Shown one piece after another: positions 54,152 through 62,371 of a stretch of 64,000 bases of DNA (positions are counted from its first letter, which is position 1; the number at the start of each line of letters is the position of its first letter). Where the stretch lies: assembly GCA_028278525.1 (NCBI GenBank), contig JANQEE010000006.1, positions 186,001 to 250,000 on the forward strand. The letters run 5' to 3'. The DNA is from Minwuiaceae bacterium (lineage in GTDB: Bacteria > Pseudomonadota > Alphaproteobacteria > Minwuiales > Minwuiaceae). A program made the position numbers and the translations under genes. Under the pieces are notes generated by a model that was not told the origin of the DNA, did no database searches, and saw nothing but the letters and a program-made list of their open reading frames with translations.

Positions 54152-55699
54152 ATGTCTCTTTCGTCGATTACGGTGGCGTTGATCGAGGCCGACGAAACCG
54201 CTGCCAACCATATTCGGCAAACGTTTTCAGATTACGGGCGCAGTTCGCACGAATTATTCCAATTTGCACATATAACGTCGGCGATAGACTTCCTTTCGCG
54301 CGAGTTGGTCGACATCATCGTGCTCGACCCTTTCGTCAACGATTCCACCGATCTGGATATCGATATCTCCGCGCTGAGCAAGATCAGCCGCGCGCCGATC
54401 ATCGTGCTCACCGAAAACGACGACGAAGTCACGGCGGAGCGGGCAATCCGGGCCGGCGCCGCCGACTACCTGGTCAAAGGGACCTTGGACCGCCGTGCCC
54501 TGATGCGAACCTTCCGCCAGGCGACCGAGCGCCAGGCCCTAATCGACCAGTTGGAGGACAAATACAACGATGCCGAGGCGGCAAAGACCCGCTTCTACAA
54601 TCTGATCGCCAGCAACGCCGACGCGATGCTGGTGGTGGATCTGGAGGGCATCATCCGGTTCGCCAATCCCAGCGCCGAGCGCCTGATGGGCCGCAGCGCC
54701 GCCGATCTCATCGACAAGACCTTCGGCGTGCCGATCGAAGGCGCGGCCAACTCGGAAATCAACCTGGTGCAGCGGAACGGCCAGTCCGTGACCGCTCATA
54801 TGGGCGTGATGGAGACTGTCTGGGACGACAACCCCGCCTACATCGCCACCCTGCACGATATCAGCGAGCGCAAGCGCGCCGAACGCGCGCTGCACGTCGC
54901 CAAGCAGCAGGCGGAGCAGGCCAATGCGATGAAGTCGCAGTTCCTGGCCAATATGAGCCACGAACTCCGCACGCCGCTCAATTCGATCATCGGTTTCTCG
55001 GAAATGCTGCTGTCCGGCCTGCATGGCGATCTGGACCGGCCGCAGCACACCAAGTTCGTTGAGGCCGTTCGCCGCAGCGGCGTGCATCTGCTCGGCCTGA
55101 TCGACGATCTGCTCGATCTTTCCAAGGTCGAAGTCGGCAGAATGGACCTGAACGAGAGCGAGTTCGCCCTGATCGAGGCGATCCGGGAAACCGCCAGGTC
55201 CCTTCAGCCGCGCATGGATCCGGCGGACATCCGGCTCACCTGCGATCTCGATCGGGTTGATGGAATACGCTTTCAGGGCGACGAGCGCCGGCTCAATCAG
55301 GTCGTCCTCAATCTGCTGTCGAACGCGGTGAAGTTCACCGGCGAGGGCGGGCGGATCGTCGTGTCGGCCGACCTTCAGGACAACGGCGATCTGGTGCTGC
55401 AGGTGGTCGATACCGGGGTCGGCATCCATCCCGACGACCTCGCCAAGATTTTCACGCCCTACATCCGGGGTCAGAATGCGCTGACCCGGACCGAGCACCA
55501 GGGTGCCGGTTTAGGGCTCGCGTTGGCAAAGAGCTTCGTCGACATGCATGGCGGCGACATTCATCTCGACAGCGAGGTTGGCGTCGGTACCACGGCTACT
55601 GTGAGATTGCCGGCTGGCCGGGTGCTACGCGGCGGCGAAGAGGTGCCGGTCCGAACCGACAACGTGACCCGGATCGGCCTCGCCGCCGACGGGTACTAA
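54152..55699 (+). CDS. REC-PAS histidine kinase next to kaiC
   Basis: A 515-residue soluble kinase. Residues 1-125 form a receiver-like domain with Asp59 (I-V-L-D-P-F) and Lys109 (L-V-K-G-T); residues about 145-240 are a PAS domain ending H-D-I-S-E-R-K-R. HisKA follows with phosphoacceptor His270 in F-L-A-N-M-S-H-E-L-R-T-P, then HATPase_c (N-L-L-S-N-A-V-K-F, D-T-G-V-G-I, G-A-G-L-G-L-A). It has no membrane segment. Located 162 bp after kaiC in the same direction, it is a candidate clock output or input kinase (compare SasA/CikA in cyanobacteria), though it lacks SasA's KaiB-like domain. A start at 54035 is possible. Confidence 0.9.
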   Translation: MSLSSITVALIEADETAANHIRQTFSDYGRSSHELFQFAHITSAIDFLSRELVDIIVLDPFVNDSTDLDIDISALSKISRAPIIVLTENDDEVTAERAIRAGAADYLVKGTLDRRALMRTFRQATERQALIDQLEDKYNDAEAAKTRFYNLIASNADAMLVVDLEGIIRFANPSAERLMGRSAADLIDKTFGVPIEGAANSEINLVQRNGQSVTAHMGVMETVWDDNPAYIATLHDISERKRAERALHVAKQQAEQANAMKSQFLANMSHELRTPLNSIIGFSEMLLSGLHGDLDRPQHTKFVEAVRRSGVHLLGLIDDLLDLSKVEVGRMDLNESEFALIEAIRETARSLQPRMDPADIRLTCDLDRVDGIRFQGDERRLNQVVLNLLSNAVKFTGEGGRIVVSADLQDNGDLVLQVVDTGVGIHPDDLAKIFTPYIRGQNALTRTEHQGAGLGLALAKSFVDMHGGDIHLDSEVGVGTTATVRLPAGRVLRGGEEVPVRTDNVTRIGLAADGY

Positions 55700-55742
55700 A
55701 AGAATCCCAAAGAGTTAGAGCGTTTCCGTCGGGCGCGTCGAA

Positions 55743-55768
55743 GCCGGCGGTCCGGTCGGACTGCCGGC
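55743..55768. terminator. Hairpin between convergent kinase and divK genes
   Basis: GCCGGC-G-GTCC-GGTC-GGAC-T-GCCGGC forms a 10-bp stem with one mismatch bulge and a GGTC loop. GCGGTTGGTTTGG follows on the plus strand. It sits between the stops at 55699 and 55782 and probably ends transcription from the plus strand; the T-run is poor. Confidence 0.5.
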
Positions 55769-55781
55769 GCGGTTGGTTTGG

Positions 55782-56210
55782 CTACTGGTTGGCGACGCTG
55801 ACCGCGAAGGGATGCCGTTTCGGCTGCTCGAGCGGCGCGGGAGTGCCGTCCAGCAGCGCATCGATCGTCTGGCGGAACGGTTCGATCGAAATCGGTTTCG
55901 ACATGTAGGCGTCGCAGCCGGCCTCCAGAATGCGCTGGGCGTCGCCGCGCATGGCGAATGCCGTCACCGCGATGATCGGGGTGCTTTTCAGGTCGCGGTC
56001 GGCGCGGACTTGTGCAACCACATCCAGCCCTGAAATATGCGGCAATTGGATATCGATCAGGATCAGGCTCGGCTTGTGCGACCGGCTCAGGGCAACCACG
56101 TCGCGACCGTCGTCGGTTGTGACGTAGTCGTAGCCGAAAGCTTCCATCAAAGTCTCGAATAAAAACTGGTTCTGCGGTTCATCTTCGACGATTAACACTT
56201 TACGCGTCAT
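55782..56210 (-). CDS. divK: DivK-like single-domain response regulator
   Basis: A 142-residue stand-alone receiver. It resembles Caulobacter DivK closely: K-V-L-I-V-E-D-E-P-Q-N, Asp53 in L-I-L-I-D-I-Q-L-P-H-I-S-G, A-V-T-A-F-A-M-R-G-D and Lys105 in Y-M-S-K-P-I-S. DivK controls cell polarity and division through DivJ/PleC/CckA. Here it carries a C-terminal tail of about 20 residues and sits between two kinases, not next to pleD, so it may be a paralogue serving this island. The start is ATG 56210 or GTG 56213. Confidence 0.85.
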   Translation of the reverse strand: MTRKVLIVEDEPQNQFLFETLMEAFGYDYVTTDDGRDVVALSRSHKPSLILIDIQLPHISGLDVVAQVRADRDLKSTPIIAVTAFAMRGDAQRILEAGCDAYMSKPISIEPFRQTIDALLDGTPAPLEQPKRHPFAVSVANQ

Positions 56211-56281
56211 CACTTAACCCCACTGGAACCTATTGCTCTGGACTTTACGGCGGCTGACCCCCAACAGATGCCGATCAACTT

Positions 56282-56298
56282 ATTTACTAGAAGTAAAT
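56282..56298. promoter_or_regulatory. 17-bp palindrome upstream of the divK-like gene
   Basis: ATTTACT-AGA-AGTAAAT has perfect 7-bp arms. It lies about 72-88 bp upstream of the divK-like start in AT-rich DNA and before the end of the upstream kinase gene (56406), where an operator would be expected. No known regulator consensus was recognised. Confidence 0.4.
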
Positions 56299-56405
56299 TA
56301 CTACTATATTCTTGGTTAATGATCGGTAAACAATAGTGTTAACACCGTCACGAATATTAACGGAGACTTGCGCCCGTATCGGGTTGCCGCGACGTTCCGC
56401 GGATT

Positions 56406-57857
56406 TCACAGGTTTGCGCGGTCTTCACTCGGCCTCGTTGGCAGCGCCACATAGAACGTCGCGCCTTGGCCCGGCGCCGACTCAACCCAGATTCTTCCGT
56501 GATGCCGGTCGACGATTTTCTTGCAGATTGCCAGCCCGATGCCGGAGCCGGGAAAGGCCTGCCGGGTATGAAGCCGTTTGAACGGTTCGAATATCCGGTC
56601 CGCGTGCCGCGGGTCGATGCCGATACCGTTGTCCTTGACCGAGAGCGTCCAGCCTTCCGGCCGATTCTCGGCGGCGACGCGGACCCGCGGCCTGCCGCCT
56701 TCCTGGTATTTGATCGCGTTGCCGATCAGGTTGCTGAGCAACAGGCGGATACCGGCGTGATCGGCCCAGACCGGCGACATCGGTCCCGCCTCGATCTCTG
56801 CTCCGGACTGCCGAATCTCCGACTCCAGGTGGCGGATCACTTCTTCCAAGGTTTCGCGGCAATCGATCCGGCCGATCTTCCGGTCTTCGGAATCGACCCG
56901 GGCGTAGGACAGTAGATCCTGCACCAGCGTCGTCAGACGGTTGGCGCCGTCGGTGACGAAATCGAAATACCGGTTCGACTCCGCATCCAGATCGCCGCCG
57001 TGTTTCTCGCGCAGCAGCTCGCAGAAGCCGGTGATCGACCGCAGCGGCTCCTTAAGGTCGTGCAAGGCCAGATAGGCGAACTGCTCCAGTTCCTGGTTGG
57101 TCTTCTCCAATGCCGCCTGGGCCTGCTTCAGGTCGGAGATGTCGGTATGGACAAGGATCGTCCCGCCGCCCAGCACCCTTCGTCCGCTGCATCGGATCGT
57201 GCGTTCGCCGGCCGTGCCGAATTCAATGGGCGATCCGGCGCCCAGAATGTCGGCCGCGTCGTCCAGGTCGCCGATCCGTTCTTTGAGATGATCGGTAAGG
57301 TGCAGGCTGCCGTCGTTCGATAGGGCGTGACCGGGGAACATCGCCTCGAACGCGCTGTTCCAAATCGCCGCCAGCCCTCCGGCATCGAAAATAACGATCC
57401 CGGCATCGGTGTTGTCGATCGCGCCCCGCAGCAGACGGTCGTTGCGGCGTGCCTGTTCCTCCGCGTCGCGCTGTCCGGTTTTGTCGATACCCGTGCCGAT
57501 CACGTATTGGACGGCGCCGCTGTCGCTGACGATGGCGTTGTTGGTCCAGGCGATCAGACGGCGCGAGCCGTCCTTTGCCTGCCAGTGGGTTTCGACCGAG
57601 TAGGGGACGTTGCCGGCCAGCAGGAAGTCGACGATCAGTTCGAAGGCCCGCCGTTCCTCTTTGGGAACCAGCATCCACGGCTCTTCGCCCAGCATTTCTT
57701 CCGCCGAATAGCCGCTCGCCCGCTCGCAGGCGCGGTTGAACCGGACGATACGCCTGTCCCGGTCGAGCGCTATGACCAGCGCGTCGACCGTGTCCAGCAC
57801 GGTCGACAGGAAACTCAATTCGTCGTCGCGGTCGAAGCTTTCGGCCACAAGCGGCAT
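56406..57857 (-). CDS. PAS-containing sensor histidine kinase
   Basis: A 483-residue soluble kinase. Two PAS domains lie near residues 15-130 (A-L-D-R-D-R-R-I-V-R-F-N-R-A-C-E-R-A) and 140-245. The HisKA domain has His266 in A-L-H-D-L-K-E-P-L-R-S-I, the H-D-L-x-E-P-L form seen in phytochrome-type kinases. HATPase_c follows with N-L-I-G-N-A-I-K-Y, D-N-G-I-G-I and G-S-G-I-G-L-A-I. No membrane segment is seen, so it senses an internal signal. It lies upstream of the divK-like receiver on the same strand and is a candidate kinase for it. ATG 57857 or GTG 57878. Confidence 0.9.
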   Translation of the reverse strand: MPLVAESFDRDDELSFLSTVLDTVDALVIALDRDRRIVRFNRACERASGYSAEEMLGEEPWMLVPKEERRAFELIVDFLLAGNVPYSVETHWQAKDGSRRLIAWTNNAIVSDSGAVQYVIGTGIDKTGQRDAEEQARRNDRLLRGAIDNTDAGIVIFDAGGLAAIWNSAFEAMFPGHALSNDGSLHLTDHLKERIGDLDDAADILGAGSPIEFGTAGERTIRCSGRRVLGGGTILVHTDISDLKQAQAALEKTNQELEQFAYLALHDLKEPLRSITGFCELLREKHGGDLDAESNRYFDFVTDGANRLTTLVQDLLSYARVDSEDRKIGRIDCRETLEEVIRHLESEIRQSGAEIEAGPMSPVWADHAGIRLLLSNLIGNAIKYQEGGRPRVRVAAENRPEGWTLSVKDNGIGIDPRHADRIFEPFKRLHTRQAFPGSGIGLAICKKIVDRHHGRIWVESAPGQGATFYVALPTRPSEDRANL

Positions 57858-57967
57858 CGACGCTCTCTTCAGCGGCACTCGTTCAGGACGACGGAAAGAA
57901 TAGATTATTGGATTAGTCGGGGATAGCGTTGTCGCGGTCGGCCATGACTAATGAAACAATCCTTCGC

Positions 57968-58375
57968 CTAATCGAACCGTAACGTCATTCGCCCAACGAT
58001 GCTGCCGACAACCGCGCCCACACCCGCCATCGCCCATTCCCAAAGGATCAGCGCCAGCGCATCCAGCGCGGTGCCGGTCTGCGGATCGATCAGCAGGCCG
58101 AGCGGCAGGCCCAGTATCGGGCCGGCGGCCGCGCCCATCAGGGTGGACAGCCGGACCGCGCCGACCGCGTAATAGAACCGGCAGATCAGCGCGCAGCCAA
58201 GTGCCGCGGCCGGCCCTGCCGTCAGCAGGATCAGCCACATGCCCACCGACGCGGCCGCCTGGTCGAAATGGGCCGGCCCGTTGAGTGCGGCGCTGGTAAT
58301 CGTCGCGATGGTGTGGGCGCTTAAGAATCCGATCACGCTGCCGGCGCCCATCGCCCAGGTCGTTCTATGCAGCAT
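57968..58375 (-). CDS. Small integral membrane protein of unknown function
   Basis: A 135-residue protein with about four hydrophobic segments rich in Gly and Ala (G-A-G-S-V-I-G-F-L, W-L-I-L-L-T-A-G-P-A-A-A-L-G, G-A-A-A-G-P-I-L-G-L-P-L-G, G-V-G-A-V-V-G-S-I-V-G). The Gly-x-x-x-Gly patterns indicate tight helix packing. No family was recognised. It is flanked by a kinase gene on the same strand and is divergent from the selenoprotein gene. Confidence 0.65.
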   Translation of the reverse strand: MLHRTTWAMGAGSVIGFLSAHTIATITSAALNGPAHFDQAAASVGMWLILLTAGPAAALGCALICRFYYAVGAVRLSTLMGAAAGPILGLPLGLLIDPQTGTALDALALILWEWAMAGVGAVVGSIVGRMTLRFD

Positions 58376-58629
58376 TCGATTGTCCGACGCGCGGTGGCGG
58401 TCTTGGCCGCCTCGATCATTGGGTTCAGCCTAGTCCTGCGTGCATCGCCCGGCGGTGGCAAACCCCACAATTGCGCTGCCGGCAACGACTTCGTGTTCGC
58501 GTTGGTGCTGCCGCGCGAAGGTGTGATGTCGTCGGCCTTGACGTGGATGCGGCTGGCGTTAGGTTGGCGCTATCGCCGGTGCGCCGGAATAGCAGCGCAG
58601 CGGTGTTTTATACCGATCAGGAGACCTGT

Positions 58630-59277
58630 ATGTCGCTTGCCGAAAAACTGGATGCGCTCCGCGAAGCCGGGGCCAAACGCATCCCACCTGATAAGCGCGC
58701 GATAATGTCCCGCGCGACCCAGGATCTTCGCGAGTCGGGGATTTTGGACAACGTCGCCAAAGTCGGCGACCCGTTCCCGGCCTTCGCGCTGAACAACGCG
58801 CGCGGTGCCGAGGTCCGGTCGTCGGATCTGCTGGCCAAAGGACCGCTGGTTCTCAGCGTCTTCCGCGGCAGCTGGTGACCCTACTGCAACGCAGAGCTGT
58901 ATGCTTTGCAGGATGCAGTAGAGACCCTGAAGCAGCATAACGCGACGGTCGTCGCGCTGACGCCGCAACTGCCCGAACACAGCCTCAAGATGGTCGAACG
59001 GCACAAGCTCGGTTTCGATCTGCTGACCGATCCCGGCAACGCCTATGCCGCAGAACTCGGTTTGCGGTTCGAATTTCCCGCCGATCTGCGCGAGGTTTAT
59101 TTGAGCTTTCCGATCGACCTGCCGAAACATAACGGCGAAACGAGTTGGACCCTGCCGGTCCCGGCTCGCTATGTCGTCGACCAAAGCGGCATCATTCGCA
59201 TCGCCGATGTTGACGTCGACTACACGCGCCGTCCGGAGGTGGACAAGACCGTCGCCGACGTCGCGGCGCTCGGCTGA
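58630..59277 (+). CDS. Peroxiredoxin-like selenoprotein (in-frame TGA as Sec83)
   Basis: A 215-residue AhpC/TSA-type thioredoxin-fold protein when TGA 58876-58878 is read as selenocysteine. The upstream part ends V-L-S-V-F-R-G-S-W and the same frame resumes with P-Y-C-N-A-E-L, giving W-U-P-Y-C where Cys homologues have W-C-P-Y-C. Both sides are full-length family sequence: an N-terminal S-L-A-E-K-L-D-A-L-R, V-G-D-P-F-P-A-F-A-L-N-N, then S-W-T-L-P-V-P-A-R-Y-V-V-D. AGGAG stands 6 nt before ATG 58630. A SECIS-like hairpin starts right after the TGA. It should reduce peroxides or disulfides with the U-x-x-C pair. A nonsense mutation is the only real alternative. Confidence 0.9.
58876..58921 (+). 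promoter_or_regulatory. Bacterial SECIS element after the Sec codon
   Basis: After UGA and two bases, CUACUGCA (58881-58888) pairs perfectly with UGCAGUAG (58914-58921). Across a small internal loop, GCAGAGC (58891-58897) pairs with GCUUUGC (58903-58909), closing a UGUAU apical loop. The loop starts 19 nt after the UGA and has G as its second base, as required for SelB binding in bacterial SECIS elements. The hairpin lies inside coding sequence, as usual in bacteria. Confidence 0.88.
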
Positions 59278-59289
59278 GGTCGTTCAAGA

Positions 59290-59344
59290 AAAAAGGGGAC
59301 ATTCATCTTTTCGCAGTTTGCAAAAAGATGAATGTCCCCTTTTT
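59290..59344. repeat. Perfect 22-bp inverted repeat (terminator and/or REP-like palindrome)
   Basis: Arms of 22 bp (59290-59311 and 59323-59344) match perfectly around an 11-nt centre. Each arm contains GGGGACATTCATC flanked by A/T runs, so on either strand the hairpin ends in a T-run. It lies 13 bp after the selenoprotein stop and 8 bp before the convergent gene's stop, so it can terminate both. The AAAGGGGACA...TGTCCCCTTT form also resembles dispersed REP/RAYT-associated palindromes; one copy in the window cannot show that. Confidence 0.85.
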
Positions 59345-59351
59345 CGATCCG

Positions 59352-59819
59352 TTACGACAGGGGCGTCTGGGTCAGTTCTACGTCTTTGATCCAGACGCTG
59401 CCTGCGCCTTCCATGGCCAGGTTGAGCTTCAGCAGATCCGGGCTCTGCCCTTTCTGTAAGAAGAACGTGACTTCATAGGACGCCCAGTCGTTGGTCCCGA
59501 TGATGGCGTGGTCGAAGCCTTTCGAGAAAAATTCGCCGCGCCCGTCGAACCGGCACCACATCTCCAGGTAGGCCTTGTCGGCCAGTCCCTCCGTCTTCAT
59601 CTTCAGGCGCCAGGTGATCAGGCAATGGTCCAGCGGCGGCGGCGCGATTTCGAACAGCGGAATCGTCTGGCCGTCGGAAATCTCAGCCGACCAACCGTCG
59701 CCGTCGACCTTCAGCGGATCCTGGGAGATGGTCGGGTCGGAGGTGGTGAAACGCCTGACCGCGACCGGCGGGCCGGCCGGGACCGGCGCGCTTGTCTGGG
59801 AACGAAACCATTGCAGCAT
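59352..59819 (-). CDS. Uncharacterised beta-sandwich-like protein
   Basis: A 155-residue protein without signal peptide or membrane segment. The second half (I-T-W-R-L-K-M-K-T-E-G, A-Y-L-E-M-W-C-R-F, W-A-S-Y-E-V-T-F-F-L-Q-K-G, A-G-S-V-W-I-K-D-V-E-L) has the alternating strand pattern of carbohydrate-binding-module-like jelly-rolls, where the last strand W-I-K-D-V-E-L is typical. This is fold-level resemblance only. It shares a terminator with the selenoprotein gene. Confidence 0.7.
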   Translation of the reverse strand: MLQWFRSQTSAPVPAGPPVAVRRFTTSDPTISQDPLKVDGDGWSAEISDGQTIPLFEIAPPPLDHCLITWRLKMKTEGLADKAYLEMWCRFDGRGEFFSKGFDHAIIGTNDWASYEVTFFLQKGQSPDLLKLNLAMEGAGSVWIKDVELTQTPLS

Positions 59820-59989
59820 GGGCCTGGACCACGTGTGGTTTATCCGCCGTACATCGTACGGCCGGTTCCATTAATGGCTGATTAGCCGGTTTGGTAAAGA
59901 CGATAGCGTTAAAGAAGAGCGGCGTGATTTAGCCCTTTCCTGCGGGATATACTGCCGATGCAACGACGAGAAACACGAGGGAGTTAACC

Positions 59990-61039
59990 ATGCGCGGCGT
60001 TCTGTTCACCGGCAACCGGCAGGTCGAGATTGGGGAGTTTCCCGACCCGACGCCCGGCCCGGGCGAGGTGGTCGTGGAGATCAAGGCGTCCGGCATGTGC
60101 GGCAGCGATCTCAAATTCTACCGCGCCGCGCCGGGCGACGCGCAGGCCGCCCTCGGTCTCGGCGATTTGAGCGAGCCGATCATCGCCGGTCACGAGCCTT
60201 GCGGTGTGGTCGCCGCGGTCGGCGCCGGCGTCACGGAAAGGGAGGCGCGCATCGGCCAGCGCGTCATGGACCATCACTATTGTGGTTGCGGCGTCTGCCA
60301 CCATTGCCGGATCGGCTGGTCGCAGCTCTGCGGCGAACGCTTTGTCGTCTACGGCGTTACCGCGCACGGTGCCCATGCCGACTATATCAAAGTGCCGGCG
60401 CGCACCCTGGTCGAGCTGCCGGACTCTTTGTCGTTCGAAACCGGTGCGGCGATCTCCTGCGGCACCGGCACGGCCTACGGCGCGCTCCGCCGCATGAACC
60501 TTTCGGGCCGCGACACACTGGCGGTGTTCGGCCAGGGCCCGGTCGGTCTGGCGGCGAATCAACTCGGGGCGGCGATGGGCGCGCGGGTCATCGCGCTCGA
60601 CACCGCCCCGGAACGCCGCGCACTGGCTACCGAATTCGGCGCCGAAACGGTGATCGATCCGGCGGCCGACGATCCGGTAGAGGCGTTGAAGGAACTGACC
60701 GGTGGCGCCGGCGTCGACCTGGCGCTCGACTGCTCGGGCGCGGAGGCCGCGCGTAGCGCCGCGGTCAAAGCGACGCGGACCTGGGGCACCGTCTGTTTCG
60801 TCGGCGAAGGCGGCAGCGTCACGCTCGACGTCAGCCCGGACATGATCCGCAAGCAGCTTACCGTCATCGGATCGTGGACCTTCTCCAGCGTGATCCAGGA
60901 GGAATGCGCCCGCTTCGTCGCCGACCGCAAGGTCGACGTCGACAAACTGTTCACCCAGCGCTACACGCTCGACCAAGCCGAAGAGACCTACAAACTGTTC
61001 GACACCCAGACGACCGGCAAGGGCGTGTTCCTGAGCTGA
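59990..61039 (+). CDS. Zinc-dependent medium-chain alcohol dehydrogenase
   Basis: A 349-residue MDR enzyme. Catalytic zinc ligands are Cys37 (G-M-C-G-S-D) and His68/Glu69 (G-H-E-P-C-G). Structural zinc is bound by C100-x2-C103-x2-C106-x7-C114. The Rossmann motif is A-V-F-G-Q-G-P-V-G-L, and D-T-A-P-E-R-R provides the acidic residue expected for NAD rather than NADP. The group includes threonine and sorbitol dehydrogenases; the substrate is not readable. GAGGGAG precedes the ATG. Confidence 0.92.
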   Translation: MRGVLFTGNRQVEIGEFPDPTPGPGEVVVEIKASGMCGSDLKFYRAAPGDAQAALGLGDLSEPIIAGHEPCGVVAAVGAGVTEREARIGQRVMDHHYCGCGVCHHCRIGWSQLCGERFVVYGVTAHGAHADYIKVPARTLVELPDSLSFETGAAISCGTGTAYGALRRMNLSGRDTLAVFGQGPVGLAANQLGAAMGARVIALDTAPERRALATEFGAETVIDPAADDPVEALKELTGGAGVDLALDCSGAEAARSAAVKATRTWGTVCFVGEGGSVTLDVSPDMIRKQLTVIGSWTFSSVIQEECARFVADRKVDVDKLFTQRYTLDQAEETYKLFDTQTTGKGVFLS

Positions 61040-61043
61040 CTTC

Positions 61044-61703
61044 GTGGCGGAGGACGGTTTGAAGATTTTCCTCGATGTGGACGGCGTCCTGGTCGACGGT
61101 TGGCACGCCGATCCCGCCCGAAGAAAACCCTGGGACGCCACCATCGAACAAGACCTCGGCGTGCGGCGGGACGTGTTTCAGGCCTTGTTTTTCGGCCGGC
61201 GCGACGGCGGCCGGCCTTCTCTGATGCATGAATGCGTCAGGGGCGCCATGGATTTGAAGGTTGCACTCGCCGGCGTTCTACCTGAGGCCGGGTACTTCGG
61301 ATCAGTGGACAGTTTCATCGACTATTGGTTCACCAAGGATTCCAACCTCAACACCGATGTGCTGGAAACCGTGGAGCGTTTGTCAGCACACAAGCATGTC
61401 GCACTTTATCTGGCGACGGGCCAGGAGCACTATCGTGCCGACTATCTTTGGCACAAGCTGGCGTTCAAGGACTACTTCGCGGCCATCTTCTACAGCGCGC
61501 GCCTCGGCCACTTGAAGAACGCGGCTGCGTTTTACGAGGCCGTCAATGTCAGCCTCGACATCGGCAAGACCGAACGGCCGCTGTTTTTCGACGACCAGAC
61601 GGACGTTGTCGAAGCAGCGAACCGGGCGGGATGGGACGCCTGCGTCTTCAAGTCGGTTGCCGATATACGGGACCATCCGCGCCTTAGGGATCTCCTGACC
61701 TGA
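61044..61703 (+). CDS. HAD-superfamily hydrolase-like protein
   Basis: A 219-residue protein with HAD motif I F-L-D-V-D-G-V-L (Asp11 and Asp13), motif II in L-Y-L-A-T-G-Q, a Lys in R-L-G-H-L-K-N, and motif IV F-F-D-D-Q-T-D. All four motifs are present, so phosphatase activity is plausible. The start is GTG 61044 (4 bp after the dehydrogenase stop) or an internal TTG. The tight spacing suggests co-transcription with the dehydrogenase. Confidence 0.82.
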   Translation: MAEDGLKIFLDVDGVLVDGWHADPARRKPWDATIEQDLGVRRDVFQALFFGRRDGGRPSLMHECVRGAMDLKVALAGVLPEAGYFGSVDSFIDYWFTKDSNLNTDVLETVERLSAHKHVALYLATGQEHYRADYLWHKLAFKDYFAAIFYSARLGHLKNAAAFYEAVNVSLDIGKTERPLFFDDQTDVVEAANRAGWDACVFKSVADIRDHPRLRDLLT

Positions 61704-62171
61704 CTACAGCTTCCGCCCTAGCCGTTTCTCGACCTGCCGCTTCTCCCATTCAGGCCCCAGGAAGGTGAATGGCTCGAACACCGAAAGTGCGTGCATCAGG
61801 ACGCCAATGCCCCAGCCGAACGCCGTCCAGAAGGTCCAGCGGAAATCGAGGTAGCCGAACAGGTTTGCGATCAGGAAGGCGGAGATCACCGTGACGTAGG
61901 GGATCAGATGCGCGTAGAAGCCCTTCAGGTCCCGCACATAGGCCAGGGCCTCTTCCTCTTCTTCGGTGATGGATGCCGGTTCGTTCATCGTCGCCTCCGT
62001 CCGCAGGGTTTCGACATCGACGTCGAAGGCGGCGGCCAGCGCTTTCAGCGATTCCAGGCCCGCGTTGTGGCCGCGCTCGATGCGCTGGATGGTCCTGACG
62101 TTCAGACCGCTCAACTCGGCCAGATGCTCTTGCGACCAGGCGCGCTGCAATCTCAACTTCCGAACGATCAT
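61704..62171 (-). CDS. XRE-type HTH regulator with 2TM domain
   Basis: A 155-residue protein. Residues 5-58 form an XRE/Cro helix-turn-helix (W-S-Q-E-H-L-A-E-L-S-G-L-N-V-R-T-I-Q-R-I-E-R-G). The C-terminal half is a 2TM-type membrane domain with two helices (Y-V-T-V-I-S-A-F-L-I-A-N-L-F and W-T-A-F-G-W-G-I-G-V-L-M-H-A). A membrane-tethered DNA-binding protein is implied. It is convergent with the HAD gene; their stops are adjacent. Confidence 0.85.
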   Translation of the reverse strand: MIVRKLRLQRAWSQEHLAELSGLNVRTIQRIERGHNAGLESLKALAAAFDVDVETLRTEATMNEPASITEEEEEALAYVRDLKGFYAHLIPYVTVISAFLIANLFGYLDFRWTFWTAFGWGIGVLMHALSVFEPFTFLGPEWEKRQVEKRLGRKL

Positions 62172-62371
62172 CCGCCATTCCTCGACTGTCGTCGGACCGG
62201 ACTATGCGAACCAACCGCGGACCGGGCCACGGCAGATTGCCGACAGTTACCCGACAGTGCTTATGAAACAAAAGCTTACGCCGATCATTGCACGCCCACC
62301 AGCGCTGCTTCCTTGGTTGTTCATCGGACGCTGCCGGTGTGATAGACCCATCGTGCATCAAGGGGGAAGCC

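Noticed and set aside
58367-58705. A 112-codon frame with a signal-peptide-like start just before the selenoprotein gene
   Set aside because: After the hydrophobic stretch it runs out of frame into the selenoprotein coding region and loses protein-like character; no ribosome-binding site.
58876-58878. TGA as a pseudogene-causing nonsense mutation
   Set aside because: The frame on both sides is intact, the codon replaces exactly the redox Cys, and a SECIS-like hairpin follows, which a random mutation would not provide.
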